DNA from: JBOFLG01 sp051657745
GTDB lineage: Bacteria; Actinomycetota; Actinomycetes; Actinomycetales; Dermatophilaceae
Length of the DNA stretch: 15,970 nt
Reading direction: 5' to 3'
NCBI GenBank assembly: GCA_051657745.1
Contig: JBOFLG010000057.1
Coordinates: 1-15,970, forward strand
In this document: piece by piece, positions 6,527 through 14,010 of the stretch
Numbering within the stretch: position 1 is the first letter of the stretch
Layout: every line of letters begins with the position of its first letter
The notes under the pieces: model-generated
The model's input: the letters and a program-made list of their open reading frames with translations, nothing else
Database searches by the model: none
Told to the model about the DNA's origin: nothing
Made by a program: the position numbers and the translations under genes

Positions 6527-8592
6527 TCGGGCACCACCGTGGTGTGCGGAATGGGCCGCACGGCGGTGGCGGCGAGCCTGGCGGTGCCATCGGCGGACTC
6601 AGCGGTGCGCTTGGCGTGGGTGGGCCGCGGGTCGGTGGGTGGCGTTCCAGCAGAATGGAACTCGGAGGGCTCGTCGTGGCAGCCGGCGTGGGTAGGCGGT
6701 GGGGCAGTGGGCGGCTTTCCGGCAGAACGGAACTCGTCGTGGCGGTCGGTGTGGGTGGGCGGTGTGTGGGTGGGCGGTTCTCCGGCAGGCCGGAGTGCGA
6801 TGTGGTGGTCGGCCAGGGCGAGCAGCTCGAAACGGTGAGTTGCTACGAGTACCGTGCGCTGGCGGGCGAGCCGCACCAGCAGGCCATGCACCAGAGCAGA
6901 CGCCTCGGTGTCGAGGTGGGCGGTGGGTTCGTCAACGAGCAGCACCGGGGCGTTGGACAACGTGGCCCGGGCGAGGGCGAGCCGGGCCCGCTGTCCGGCC
7001 GAGAGTCCGACGCCGTCATCCCCAAGCGTGGTGCCGAGTGCGGCGGGTAGCCCGGCGACGTACCCCTCGAGCCCGACCGCGCGCAGCGCCCCCCAGAGCG
7101 CGTGGTCGGGGGCGTCGTTGCCGAGGCGGAGTACGTCGCGCAGGGTCCCTGCCGGGAGGAACGGCCGCTGGCTCACGAGGTGAGCGCGCCCGGCATCCAC
7201 CGTGCCGGACGTCGGGGTGCGCAGGCCCGCAACGAGTTCGAGCAGGGTCGACTTGCCCGCGCCGGACGGCCCGGTGAGCACGGTCAGCCCGCGCCCGACG
7301 TCGAACGAAACCCCCTGCACAATCGACCAATTGGGCGACTCTGCAGAACGTGCGGCAGGGTCGGTCGCCTGCACAATCGCCCTATTGGACGACTGTGCAG
7401 GACGTGCGGCCGGGTCGGGCGGCTGGCCAGTTGCAGCGCTCGGGTTGGTGCCGGGGTAGCGGTAGGTGAGGTCGCGCACCCTGACGAACGGGGCGCCCGG
7501 TGGGCCGGAGTGGGCGCGTGGGGCGCAGGCGTGGCGTTCGGCGAGGATGCCGGCCGGCGCCTCAACGCCATCGGTGAGCTCGGGGAGGATGCCGGCCAGC
7601 GCCTCGGCGCCGTCGGCGGCGGCGTGGAACTCGGCACCGACCCGGCGCACCGGCCAGTACGCCTCGGGCGCGAGGAGGATGGCGAGCAGACCCTCCTCGA
7701 GCGTCATCGACCCATGGGTGAGCCGGATGCCGACCGTGACCGCGACGATCGCCACCGAGATCGAGGCGAGCAGTTCCAAAGCCGCCGAGCTGAGGAAAGC
7801 GGTGCGCAGGGTGCGCATGGTTGCCCGGCGGTGCCGTTCGCTTACCTCCGCCACGATGCTGACCTGCCGTTCGGCGCGACCATAGGCGACCAGGGTGGGC
7901 AGGCCGCGCATCACGTCGAGGAAGTGGCCGCTGAGCGACTGCATTGCGTGCCAGCGCTGTTCAGTCTCAGTGGCGGTCTGGTGTCCGATCAGCGCGGCAA
8001 ACACCGGCAGCAGTGGCAGAGTGATGACGACTACCAGGGCACTGACCCAGTCGACCCAGAACAGCGCGAGCACGGCGAGCGCGGGCACCACCGCCGGGGC
8101 GACCAGCGCCGGCAGGAACCGGGCCGCATACGGCTCGACGGATGCCGCGCCCTGAGCGGCCAGCGCGGTCGCCCGGTCAGGCCCGGGCCGCCGCTCGGCA
8201 GGCAGTCGCAGCCAGCGGATGACGAGCGCCTCCCGCAGCGCCGCGCTCACCTCGACGCCAGCCGATGCGGTGGACCGCTCGGCGGCCCCACCGAGCCCGG
8301 CCCGGACGGCGAACAGCGCCGCCACGATGAGCGCGGGGCCGGTGAGCCCGGGACCGGTGAGCCCAGGCCCAGCGAGCCCGGGACCGGTGAGCCCAGGCCC
8401 AGCGAGCCCGGACCCAGCGAGCCCGGCCCCGCCGCGTTCGGCATCAGACACCACCGCGACGACGAGGGCGGCGAGGGCGAATGCCAGCCCGATAGTGGCG
8501 ACGCCCTGGGCCACCCCGACCACGGCGAGCAGCGCGACCGGCCGGCGCACCTCAGGCACGGTGCGCAGCAGCCTCAGGTCGAACGGTTTCAC
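6523..8592 (-). CDS. cydD: Cytochrome bd assembly ABC transporter, permease/ATP-binding subunit CydD
   Basis: The protein has 689 residues from a GTG at 8592 that overlaps the cydB stop (GTGA). A longer upstream open frame is a shadow of cydB. The membrane domain (about 15-320) includes LPLLPVFAALIGHQTATETEQRW, characteristic of CydD. The ATPase domain has Walker A GPSGAGKS (441-448), Q-loop Gln475, signature LSAGQ (530-534), Walker B VLLVDE (550-555) and His586. With CydC it forms the exporter needed for cytochrome bd maturation. The protein is roughly 100-150 residues longer than usual because of three low-complexity expansions: GLAGP/GLTGP units after the second helix (about 58-86), an 18-residue duplication between the first two strands of the ATPase domain (about 391-426), and a Pro/Thr/His-rich repeated C-terminal tail (about 600-665). 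Confidence 0.94.
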   Translation of the reverse strand: MKPFDLRLLRTVPEVRRPVALLAVVGVAQGVATIGLAFALAALVVAVVSDAERGGAGLAGSGLAGPGLTGPGLAGPGLTGPGLTGPALIVAALFAVRAGLGGAAERSTASAGVEVSAALREALVIRWLRLPAERRPGPDRATALAAQGAASVEPYAARFLPALVAPAVVPALAVLALFWVDWVSALVVVITLPLLPVFAALIGHQTATETEQRWHAMQSLSGHFLDVMRGLPTLVAYGRAERQVSIVAEVSERHRRATMRTLRTAFLSSAALELLASISVAIVAVTVGIRLTHGSMTLEEGLLAILLAPEAYWPVRRVGAEFHAAADGAEALAGILPELTDGVEAPAGILAERHACAPRAHSGPPGAPFVRVRDLTYRYPGTNPSAATGQPPDPAARPAQSSNRAIVQATDPAARSAESPNWSIVQGVSFDVGRGLTVLTGPSGAGKSTLLELVAGLRTPTSGTVDAGRAHLVSQRPFLPAGTLRDVLRLGNDAPDHALWGALRAVGLEGYVAGLPAALGTTLGDDGVGLSAGQRARLALARATLSNAPVLLVDEPTAHLDTEASALVHGLLVRLARQRTVLVATHRFELLALADHHIALRPAGEPPTHTPPTHTDRHDEFRSAGKPPTAPPPTHAGCHDEPSEFHSAGTPPTDPRPTHAKRTAESADGTARLAATAVRPIPHTTVVPE
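6600..6790. repeat. Degenerate tandem repeat in the cydD 3' end
   Basis: Three diverged units of about 60-70 bp encode the tail pattern (R/H)(P/S)AG-x-PPT...PTH...DE(F). The GTGGGTGGGCGG and TTCCGGCAGAACGGAACTC blocks recur on the plus strand. The repeats lie after the conserved ATPase domain, so they add a tail without disturbing catalytic motifs. Confidence 0.65.
7315..7422. repeat. 54-bp tandem duplication inside the cydD ATPase domain
   Basis: Two adjacent units (7315-7368 and 7369-7422), each starting CTGCACAATCG and ending in CGGGTCGG or AGGGTCGG, encode DPAARSAESPNWSIVQ and its partner DPAARPAQSSNRAIVQ. The duplication is in frame and enlarges the loop between LTYRYPG and VSFDV. Confidence 0.85.
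8336..8430. repeat. 15-bp repeats encoding GLxGP units in cydD
   Basis: Units of the form CCGGTGAGCCCGGGA and CCAGCGAGCCCAGGC alternate six to seven times. On the coding strand they give GLAGSGLAGPGLTGPGLAGP and similar repeats just after the second transmembrane segment of CydD. Confidence 0.85.
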
Positions 8593-9659
8593 GGCACCGA
8601 CACCGGTGTCGGCAGGTGCTGGGTGCCGAGTCGCCGGCGGAACACCCAGTACGTCCAGCCGACGTAGCCCAGCATGACCGGCGTGAATACCGCTGCGGCC
8701 CAGGTCATCACAGTCAGGGTGAGCGGGCTGCTCGCAGCGGCGTCGATACTGAGCGAGACCCCGCCGGCCAGGGTGCTCGGCACGACGTTCGGATGCAGCG
8801 TGACGAAGTAGGTGGCCGCTGTGACGCCGATGGCCACGGCGGTACCGGTGAAGGCCCAGCCCTCGCGGCCCCGGACGTTCGCGGCGATGCCGCCGACCAG
8901 GGACAGCGCGGCCACGCCGGAGAGCACCCACGCGGTGGCGGTGCCCTGGGTAAGCCCGAGCCAGGTGAGCAGCGTCACTGTGAGCCCGGCGGCAGACATG
9001 CCGAGCCGGATGGCGAGGGCGCGGGCGTCGGCCCGGATCGGGCCGGTCGTTTTCAGCGCGAGGAACACCGCGCCATGGGTGAGGCTCAGCGCCAGCACGG
9101 TGAGCCCGCCGAGGATGCTCGGCCCGTTGAGTAGGGTCGCTAGGTCGCCCGTGTACTCGTAGTCCTGGTCGATGGGCAGGCCGCGCACGATGTTGGTGAG
9201 CGCCACCCCGACCAGGAACGGCGCGATCAGTGAGCCGCCGATGATGGCGGTGTCGCAGCGAGCCCGCCAGGCCGCATCACCGCGCTTGTGCCGGAACTCC
9301 AGCCCGATATTGCGCAGGATGAGGGCGAGCAGGAGGAGCAGTAGCGGCAGGTAGAGCGCGGAGAACATCGTGGCGTACCACTCCGGGAACGCGGCGAACA
9401 TCGCTCCGCCGGCGGTGATCAGCCACACCTCGTTGCCGTCCCAGTGCGGTCCGATGGTGGTGAGCATCAGCCGGCGTCGTCGCTCGCCGTCGGAGTCGCC
9501 GGTGCCGGTGCCGGTGCCGGTGCCGGTGGTGTCGGTGTCGGTGGTGACGCGTCCGAGCACCGGCAGCAGGGCGCCGACACCGAAGTCGAACCCTTCGAGC
9601 ACGAGGTAGCCCGCCCACAGCAGGCCGATGAGGCAGAACCACACGAGGGGAAGATCCAC
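8589..9659 (-). CDS. cydB: Cytochrome bd ubiquinol oxidase subunit II
   Basis: The 356-residue protein starts at a GTG (9659) nine bases after a perfect AAGGAG (9669-9674). The N-terminus LVWFCLIGLLWAGYLVLEGFDFGVGALLP and the following GPHWDGNEVWLITAGGAMFAAFPEWYA block (about 70-96) are diagnostic of CydB, and eight or nine membrane helices follow. CydB partners with CydA to form the cytochrome bd quinol oxidase, which reduces oxygen to water with high affinity in the cytoplasmic membrane. The first loop carries a Thr/Gly-Asp insertion (about 39-58) made by a six-base repeat. The stop overlaps the cydD start. A longer upstream open frame running through cydA in another frame is not real. Confidence 0.96.
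   Translation of the reverse strand: MDLPLVWFCLIGLLWAGYLVLEGFDFGVGALLPVLGRVTTDTDTTGTGTGTGTGDSDGERRRRLMLTTIGPHWDGNEVWLITAGGAMFAAFPEWYATMFSALYLPLLLLLLALILRNIGLEFRHKRGDAAWRARCDTAIIGGSLIAPFLVGVALTNIVRGLPIDQDYEYTGDLATLLNGPSILGGLTVLALSLTHGAVFLALKTTGPIRADARALAIRLGMSAAGLTVTLLTWLGLTQGTATAWVLSGVAALSLVGGIAANVRGREGWAFTGTAVAIGVTAATYFVTLHPNVVPSTLAGGVSLSIDAAASSPLTLTVMTWAAAVFTPVMLGYVGWTYWVFRRRLGTQHLPTPVSVP
9498..9527. repeat. Hexanucleotide repeat GCCGGT x5 in cydB
   Basis: Five perfect GCCGGT units, followed by related GGTGTC units, encode the alternating Thr-Gly stretch in the first loop of CydB. The six-base period preserves the frame when copies are gained or lost. Confidence 0.9.
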
Positions 9660-9675
9660 GGCGACAGGCTCCTTC

Positions 9676-9704
9676 GGGTCGGGTCGGGTCGGGTCGGGTC
9701 GGGT
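9676..9704. repeat. Pentanucleotide repeat GGGTC x5 in the cydA-cydB gap
   Basis: Five perfect GGGTC units plus a partial sixth fill about half of the gap between the cydA stop (9716) and the cydB start. They end one base from the cydB Shine-Dalgarno (9669-9674). On the transcript they read GACCC repeats. Copy-number change would not touch the reading frame but could change ribosome access to cydB. Confidence 0.9.
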
Positions 9705-9715
9705 TGTGACGCAGG

Positions 9716-11176
9716 TCAGTAGCTGACGTGGAGTGGGGCGTCGGCGGCATCCGTCACGCGGTCGCGGTCGCGGGGGTCGTGGAAGGGTTCGGCGCCGCGG
9801 CGTACGTAGCGGAGGAACAATTTGACCTCGACGACGGCGAGGGCGGCGTAGACGAGGGTGTAGGCGGTCATCGAGATCCAGACCTCGGTGACGCTGACGC
9901 TGGGGGAGACGCCGGTGGTGGTGGTCATCAGGCCGTAGACGACCCAGGGTTGGCGGCCGGTCTCGGTGAAGATCCAGCCGCAGCTGTTGGCGAACAGTGG
10001 TGCGAGCGGGGCGAGGACGGCGATCCAGAGCCACCAGCGCGCGGTCGGTACGCGGGTGCCGCGGGTGAACCACAGGGTCGCCGCGGCGAGCCCTATCGAA
10101 AGGAAGCCCAGGCCCATCATGAGACGGAACGACCAGTACGCCAGGGGGATGACGGGGGCGTAGTTGTTGGCGACGACGTAGGGGGCGATCTCGGGCCCGT
10201 AGCGTTCGATGGCCTGCTGCGCCATCGCGCGTTCGCTGTCGCGCAGGTCGTTGATGCCCTCGACCTCGCCGTCCCAGGTGCCGGTGGACAGGAAGCTGAG
10301 CAGGCCGGGGACCTCGATGATCCGGGTGGCTTCGGTGCCGTCGAGGGAGCCGATACTGAGCACCGAGAACGGGGCGTTGCGTTGGGTGTCGTAGAGCGCT
10401 TCGGCGGCGGCCATCTTCATCGGCTGCGCCTCGGTCATCACCTTGCCTTGGATGTCGCCGGTGACCACGACCCCGAGCCCGGCGACCAGGGTGACGACGG
10501 CGCCGACGCGAACTGCCCTGCGGTACATGGGTTCGTCGGAGGTGCGGCGTTCGCGGCGCAGCAGCCAGAGGCCGACGCCCATGACCACCGCGCCGCCGAC
10601 CATGTAGGCGGCGAGGATGACGTGCGGGAAGGTGATGAGTTGGACCCGGTTGGTGAGGATCGCGAGGAAGTCGGTCATCTCGGCGCGGCCGCTGTCGGGG
10701 TCGAACCGGAACCCGACCGGGTTCTGCATGAACGAGTTCGCGGACAGGATGAAGTACGCCGACAGCACGGTGCCGATGTGCACCACCCACATCGTGGCGG
10801 CGTGCAGGCGTTCGGGGATGCGGCCCCAGCCGAACAGCCACAGCCCGAGGAACGTGGACTCGAGGAAGAACGCGAGTAGTGCCTCGAGCGCGAGCGGGGC
10901 GCCGAAGACGTCGCCGACGAACCGTGCGTACGCCGACCAGTTCATCCCGAACTGGAATTCCTGGACGATGCCGGTGACCAGGCCGAGCGCGAAGTTGATC
11001 GCGAACAGCTTGCCGAACAGTTTGGTCAGCCGCAGGTACTCGGGCCGGTGGGTGCGGACCCACCCGGTGTGGAACGCCGCGACGATCGCGGACAGCCCGA
11101 TCGTGACCGGCACGAAGAGGAAGTGGTAGACGGTGGTGATGGCGAACTGCCACCGGGCGACATCCACGGCATCCAT
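9716..11176 (-). CDS. cydA: Cytochrome bd ubiquinol oxidase subunit I
   Basis: The 486-residue protein has all the expected CydA features. The haem ligands are His18 (WQFAITTVYHF), His185 (TFPHVILAAYM) and Met353 (FRLMMGLG), matching E. coli His186, His19 and Met393. The conserved acidic pair is Glu98 and Glu106 (EALLAFFLEST). The quinol-binding region is MTEAQPMKMAAAEALYDTQ (about 247-265), and the signature is GWIFTETGRQPW (400-411). The Q-loop is the short type usual in Actinobacteria and Firmicutes. CydA carries haems b558, b595 and d and is the catalytic subunit. The ATG at 11176 follows GGAGGG (11182-11187) with a five-base spacer. It is first in the cydABDC operon, and the dyad cluster 24-59 bp upstream is the likely regulatory site. 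Confidence 0.97.
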   Translation of the reverse strand: MDAVDVARWQFAITTVYHFLFVPVTIGLSAIVAAFHTGWVRTHRPEYLRLTKLFGKLFAINFALGLVTGIVQEFQFGMNWSAYARFVGDVFGAPLALEALLAFFLESTFLGLWLFGWGRIPERLHAATMWVVHIGTVLSAYFILSANSFMQNPVGFRFDPDSGRAEMTDFLAILTNRVQLITFPHVILAAYMVGGAVVMGVGLWLLRRERRTSDEPMYRRAVRVGAVVTLVAGLGVVVTGDIQGKVMTEAQPMKMAAAEALYDTQRNAPFSVLSIGSLDGTEATRIIEVPGLLSFLSTGTWDGEVEGINDLRDSERAMAQQAIERYGPEIAPYVVANNYAPVIPLAYWSFRLMMGLGFLSIGLAAATLWFTRGTRVPTARWWLWIAVLAPLAPLFANSCGWIFTETGRQPWVVYGLMTTTTGVSPSVSVTEVWISMTAYTLVYAALAVVEVKLFLRYVRRGAEPFHDPRDRDRVTDAADAPLHVSY

Positions 11177-11199
11177 CCGAGCCCTCCACTCTCACGGAA

Positions 11200-11235
11200 A
11201 CTACGATACGTAGTAGAAACTACACGACGTCGTAG
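11200..11235. promoter_or_regulatory. Cluster of overlapping dyads upstream of cydA, candidate BlaI-type operator
   Basis: ACTACG-ATA-CGTAGT (11200-11214) is a perfect inverted repeat. It overlaps GTAGT-AGAA-ACTAC (11210-11223), and ACGACGTCGT (11224-11233) follows, flanked by CTAC and AG. Half-sites ACTAC or GTAGT therefore alternate about every 9-12 bp. The dyads lie 24-59 bp before the cydA start, where a repressor would cover the promoter or transcript start. The half-site resembles that of the staphylococcal mec/bla operators (TACTACA...TGTAGTA). No convincing -35/-10 pair can be named. Confidence 0.65.
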
Positions 11236-11547
11236 AGCGCCTCGCTCTTCGCCCTCCCGGCAGTCCGGGTCGACTCCGGCCCAGATGCCGCGGACTGGCT
11301 CCGACGGCATCCGGGCCTGATGCTGGTGGGTACGAGCGAGGACGCCCACCACGCCCTTTGGGATCACGACTTTCGCGGCCCAACGGCGTTGATCGTCGGC
11401 AACGAGACGACGGGCATGAGCAACTTCTGGGCGGATGCCTGCGACTCGGTGGTGCGTATCCCGATGACCGGCACGGCCAGTTCCTTCAACGCGACAGTGG
11501 CTGGCTCGATCGCCCTGTACGAGATCACCCGTCAGCGCAGCACCTGA
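11236..11547 (+). pseudogene. 5'-truncated TrmH/SpoU-family RNA 2'-O-methyltransferase
   Basis: The frame opens after a TAG at 11233 and reads SASLFALPAVRVDSG..., then continues through LIVGNETTGM and VRIPMTGTASSFNATVAGSIALYE, the second and third SpoU motifs that build the AdoMet-binding knot. Complete family members have about 250-280 residues; only about the last 103 are present, without the N-terminal RNA-binding part and first motif. The only ATG (11320) lacks a good ribosome site and would start inside the catalytic domain. The break falls at the edge of the cydA operator cluster, so a rearrangement that placed the cyd operon here probably removed the rest. It is unlikely to be functional. 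Confidence 0.8.
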
Positions 11548-11635
11548 GCCCGAGCGTCACCGGCGACGCCGTGGTACTACTGGGCCGTGGAGGCCGGTCG
11601 TCCGGCGCGGGACGGAGCAGCAGGGGAGGTTCGTG

Positions 11636-13840
11636 ATGGATGACGGTTCACCGGCGGGGGTGGATGACGACCCCGCCACGCGGTTGGCCGTGGCACTGGC
11701 GACCGGGCGCGAGATCGACTGGGGCGGAGCCGATCTGCGGGCGTCCGCCCTGGCCGCGGTGCTCACCGCCGAGCCACCATCCGGGGCGCCGGTGCTACGG
11801 CTGCGCCGAGCCCGGGTCCGCGGCGAGCTGCACCTCACCGGCGCTCGGGTGCCGTTCCCGGTCGACCTGCGGGCGTGCGAATTCGACGAGGCGCTGGAAC
11901 TGCGGATGGCCGACCTGTCCTGGCTGGCCCTCACCGGCTGCCGGGTCCCGGCCCTGCGCGGCGGCAATATGCGGGTCGAGCACGACCTGCTGCTCGACGA
12001 CGGCTTCGTCAGCCACGGTCCGGTGATCCTCGCCGATGCTCAGGTCGGTGCGTCGCTGCGGCTCTCCGCCGCGCGGCTCGAAGGCTCCGACGGGAGGTCG
12101 CTGATCGCCGACCGGCTGGTCGTGGGTGGCACCCTCTACGCCCGGCGGCTGGTCAGTGATGGCGAGGTGCGGCTCCCTGGGGCACGGGTCACCGGAAACA
12201 TCGATCTATCCGGGGCGATGTTGCAGTCTCCCGGCGAGGATGCCCTCGACCTCACCGGTGTCATCGTCGAGGGCAGCGTGCTCGCCGGTCGCCACCAGAG
12301 CGGGCGCGGTGTCACCTTCACCGCTCGGCAGCGGGTGCGGATGGCCGGTGCTCGGATCGGTGGTGACCTGCTGTTAGCCGGTGCGCTACTCCATCGGTCG
12401 ATGACGCTCCCGCTTCCGGAGCGAGGGGTCAACGAGAGCCGCCCGCCGTCGCTCCCCGAAGGCGGCCTCGACCCGGGCGCTGCCTTGGTGGCCGACCGGA
12501 TCCGGGTCGAGGGCAACCTCGATCTTGACGACGGAGCCCGGTGTGTCGGCACGGTTCGCCTTCCTGGCGCGGTGGTCGGCGGGGCGCTCCGGCTGGCCGG
12601 TGCTCGGTTGAGTGGCCCGTATCCGGGAGACGACCCCGGCATCGCGCTGCTCGGCGACAGCCTCGACGTCGGCGGCGTGCTCGAGGGATGGAGTACCGGT
12701 CGCCCGCCGCTGACCTGCCGTGGCACCGTCCGGCTGGTGGCCGCGCGGGTTGCCGGCGCGATGGACGTACCCCGCATTCGGCTGCTGGCCCCCGACCGGG
12801 ACGCGATCTACGCCGACCGGTTGCGGGTCGGCGGTGACCTCATCGCTCGCGGCATCGAGTGCGAGGGCACGGTGCGCCTGCAGAATGCCGAGATCGGGAT
12901 GACGGCCGACTTCTCCCATTGCACTCTCCGCCGGTCGCGGCACCGGCCGGGCGTGGCCTGCCCACCGGATGCCGATGCCGCGTCCCCGGTGGAGGTTCGG
13001 CCGTCCCTCGACGTCCGCGCCGCGAGCATCGGTAAGGACCTCCTGGTTCGTCATGCCACTGCTACTGGTGGAATCAGGCTGCGGCGCAGCGACATCGGCA
13101 AGTCGGTGCTACTTGACGGCAGCGTCGTCGGAGGCCCGGGAGTGCGCTACGCGCTGAACGCTTACGGGCTGGCGACCTCCGAGCTCGACGCCCGGCTCGC
13201 CGCACCGCCGGTCGGGAGGGTGTTGCTCGACGAGGCGCGAGTCGGCCGCTTCACCGACGCTGCCACGCTGTGGGAGCCGCACGCGCCGGGGCAGGTCTCG
13301 ATTGCCGGGTTCGTCTACGAGTCGCTCGACGCCGCCACTCCGGTGCCCGCTCGGCTGCGGCTGCACAGAATCATCAGCACCAGCACCCGGTACGCGCCGC
13401 AGGCCTTCGAGCAGTTGGCCGGTGTGTACCGGGCCAGTGGGCAAGAGGAGCGGGCCGAGCTCGTTCTCATCGCCCGACAGCGCGAGCACTACCGCGCCGC
13501 CGGCGGCGCCGCCCGTGTCTGGGGGCTGTTGCAGCGGGCCACCGTGGGCTACGGCTACCGGCCTGGCCGGGCGCTGTTCTGGCTGGCTGGGCTCTGGGCT
13601 CTCGGCGGTATCTGGTTCTCGGCCAACGAGCTCGAACCCGTGGAACCGGCCCGCGCGCCGGTCTGGGACCCCTGGCTGGTTGCGGCCGACACGGTGCTCC
13701 CGGTGGTCGACCTCGGCCAGGACGGCAACTGGCGGCTGGAAGGCGCGTCTCAAGCCGTGTCCGTCGCCCTGCTCGCGGCGGGTTGGGTGCTGGCCACCGC
13801 GGTCGCGGCCGGCGTCGCGCGAGTCCTGCGCCGCCCGTGA
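11636..13840 (+). CDS. Large beta-solenoid protein with two C-terminal transmembrane helices
   Basis: The protein has 734 residues from ATG 11636, preceded by GGGGAGG with good spacing; the GTG just before it (11633) is too close to the site. About 600 residues consist of irregular repeats of roughly 20-25 residues, each like VRLPGARVxGxLDLxGAxL or LVADRLRVGGDLxLxG. This is the pattern of a right-handed parallel beta-helix, similar to pentapeptide or bactofilin-like solenoids. A conserved helical module follows (YAPQAFEQLAGVYRASGQEERAELVLIARQRE, about 590-622), then GYGYRPGRALFWLAGLWALGG (first membrane helix) and a second helix at about 708-729. Streptomyces homologues are often called membrane-associated oxidoreductases, but no cofactor or catalytic motif is visible here. 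The function is unknown; a scaffold at the inner face of the membrane is plausible. Confidence 0.85.
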   Translation: MDDGSPAGVDDDPATRLAVALATGREIDWGGADLRASALAAVLTAEPPSGAPVLRLRRARVRGELHLTGARVPFPVDLRACEFDEALELRMADLSWLALTGCRVPALRGGNMRVEHDLLLDDGFVSHGPVILADAQVGASLRLSAARLEGSDGRSLIADRLVVGGTLYARRLVSDGEVRLPGARVTGNIDLSGAMLQSPGEDALDLTGVIVEGSVLAGRHQSGRGVTFTARQRVRMAGARIGGDLLLAGALLHRSMTLPLPERGVNESRPPSLPEGGLDPGAALVADRIRVEGNLDLDDGARCVGTVRLPGAVVGGALRLAGARLSGPYPGDDPGIALLGDSLDVGGVLEGWSTGRPPLTCRGTVRLVAARVAGAMDVPRIRLLAPDRDAIYADRLRVGGDLIARGIECEGTVRLQNAEIGMTADFSHCTLRRSRHRPGVACPPDADAASPVEVRPSLDVRAASIGKDLLVRHATATGGIRLRRSDIGKSVLLDGSVVGGPGVRYALNAYGLATSELDARLAAPPVGRVLLDEARVGRFTDAATLWEPHAPGQVSIAGFVYESLDAATPVPARLRLHRIISTSTRYAPQAFEQLAGVYRASGQEERAELVLIARQREHYRAAGGAARVWGLLQRATVGYGYRPGRALFWLAGLWALGGIWFSANELEPVEPARAPVWDPWLVAADTVLPVVDLGQDGNWRLEGASQAVSVALLAAGWVLATAVAAGVARVLRRP

Positions 13841-13904
13841 CGCTGGCCTGCGCGCCGCCCTGACCCGCGCGGACGCGGCGACCCGCTCGTGGGGGTGGGC
13901 CGGT

Positions 13905-14005
13905 CCACACTGGTGTGGCCCCGAACTTTCCGGACGGGTCCTTCACGGTTTCTACGCTGCGGCCTGCGGTTTCAGGAGCCCGTAATGGATCTCGTTGGGT
14001 GTGCA
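13905..14005 (-). mobile_element. 3' end remnant of an IS3-type element
   Basis: Read on the minus strand, 14005 down to 13952 encodes CTPNEIHYGLLKPQAAA then TAG, the typical C-terminal end of an IS3-group integrase-type transposase (TPNEVHYG pattern). About 45 bp of non-coding tail follow, containing CCGAACTTTCC on the plus strand and a CCACAC-TG-GTGTGG hairpin (13905-13918), probably part of the element's end. The rest of this transposase is missing: at about 14010 the sequence switches abruptly to the IS256 fragment on the other strand. It differs from the IS3 element downstream. Confidence 0.6.
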
Positions 14006-14010
14006 GGACG

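Noticed and set aside
9728..10879. 383-codon plus-strand open frame opposite cydA
   Set aside because: It is an antisense shadow of cydA with Gly/Asp/Glu/His-rich composition and no family match. The 4649-5959 plus-strand frame opposite cydC was rejected for the same reason.
9660..11195. Upstream extension of the cydB frame through cydA to 11195
   Set aside because: It is out of frame with the real cydA and Arg/Pro/His-rich. The cydB GTG at 9659 has AAGGAG at ideal distance and starts at the conserved CydB N-terminus.
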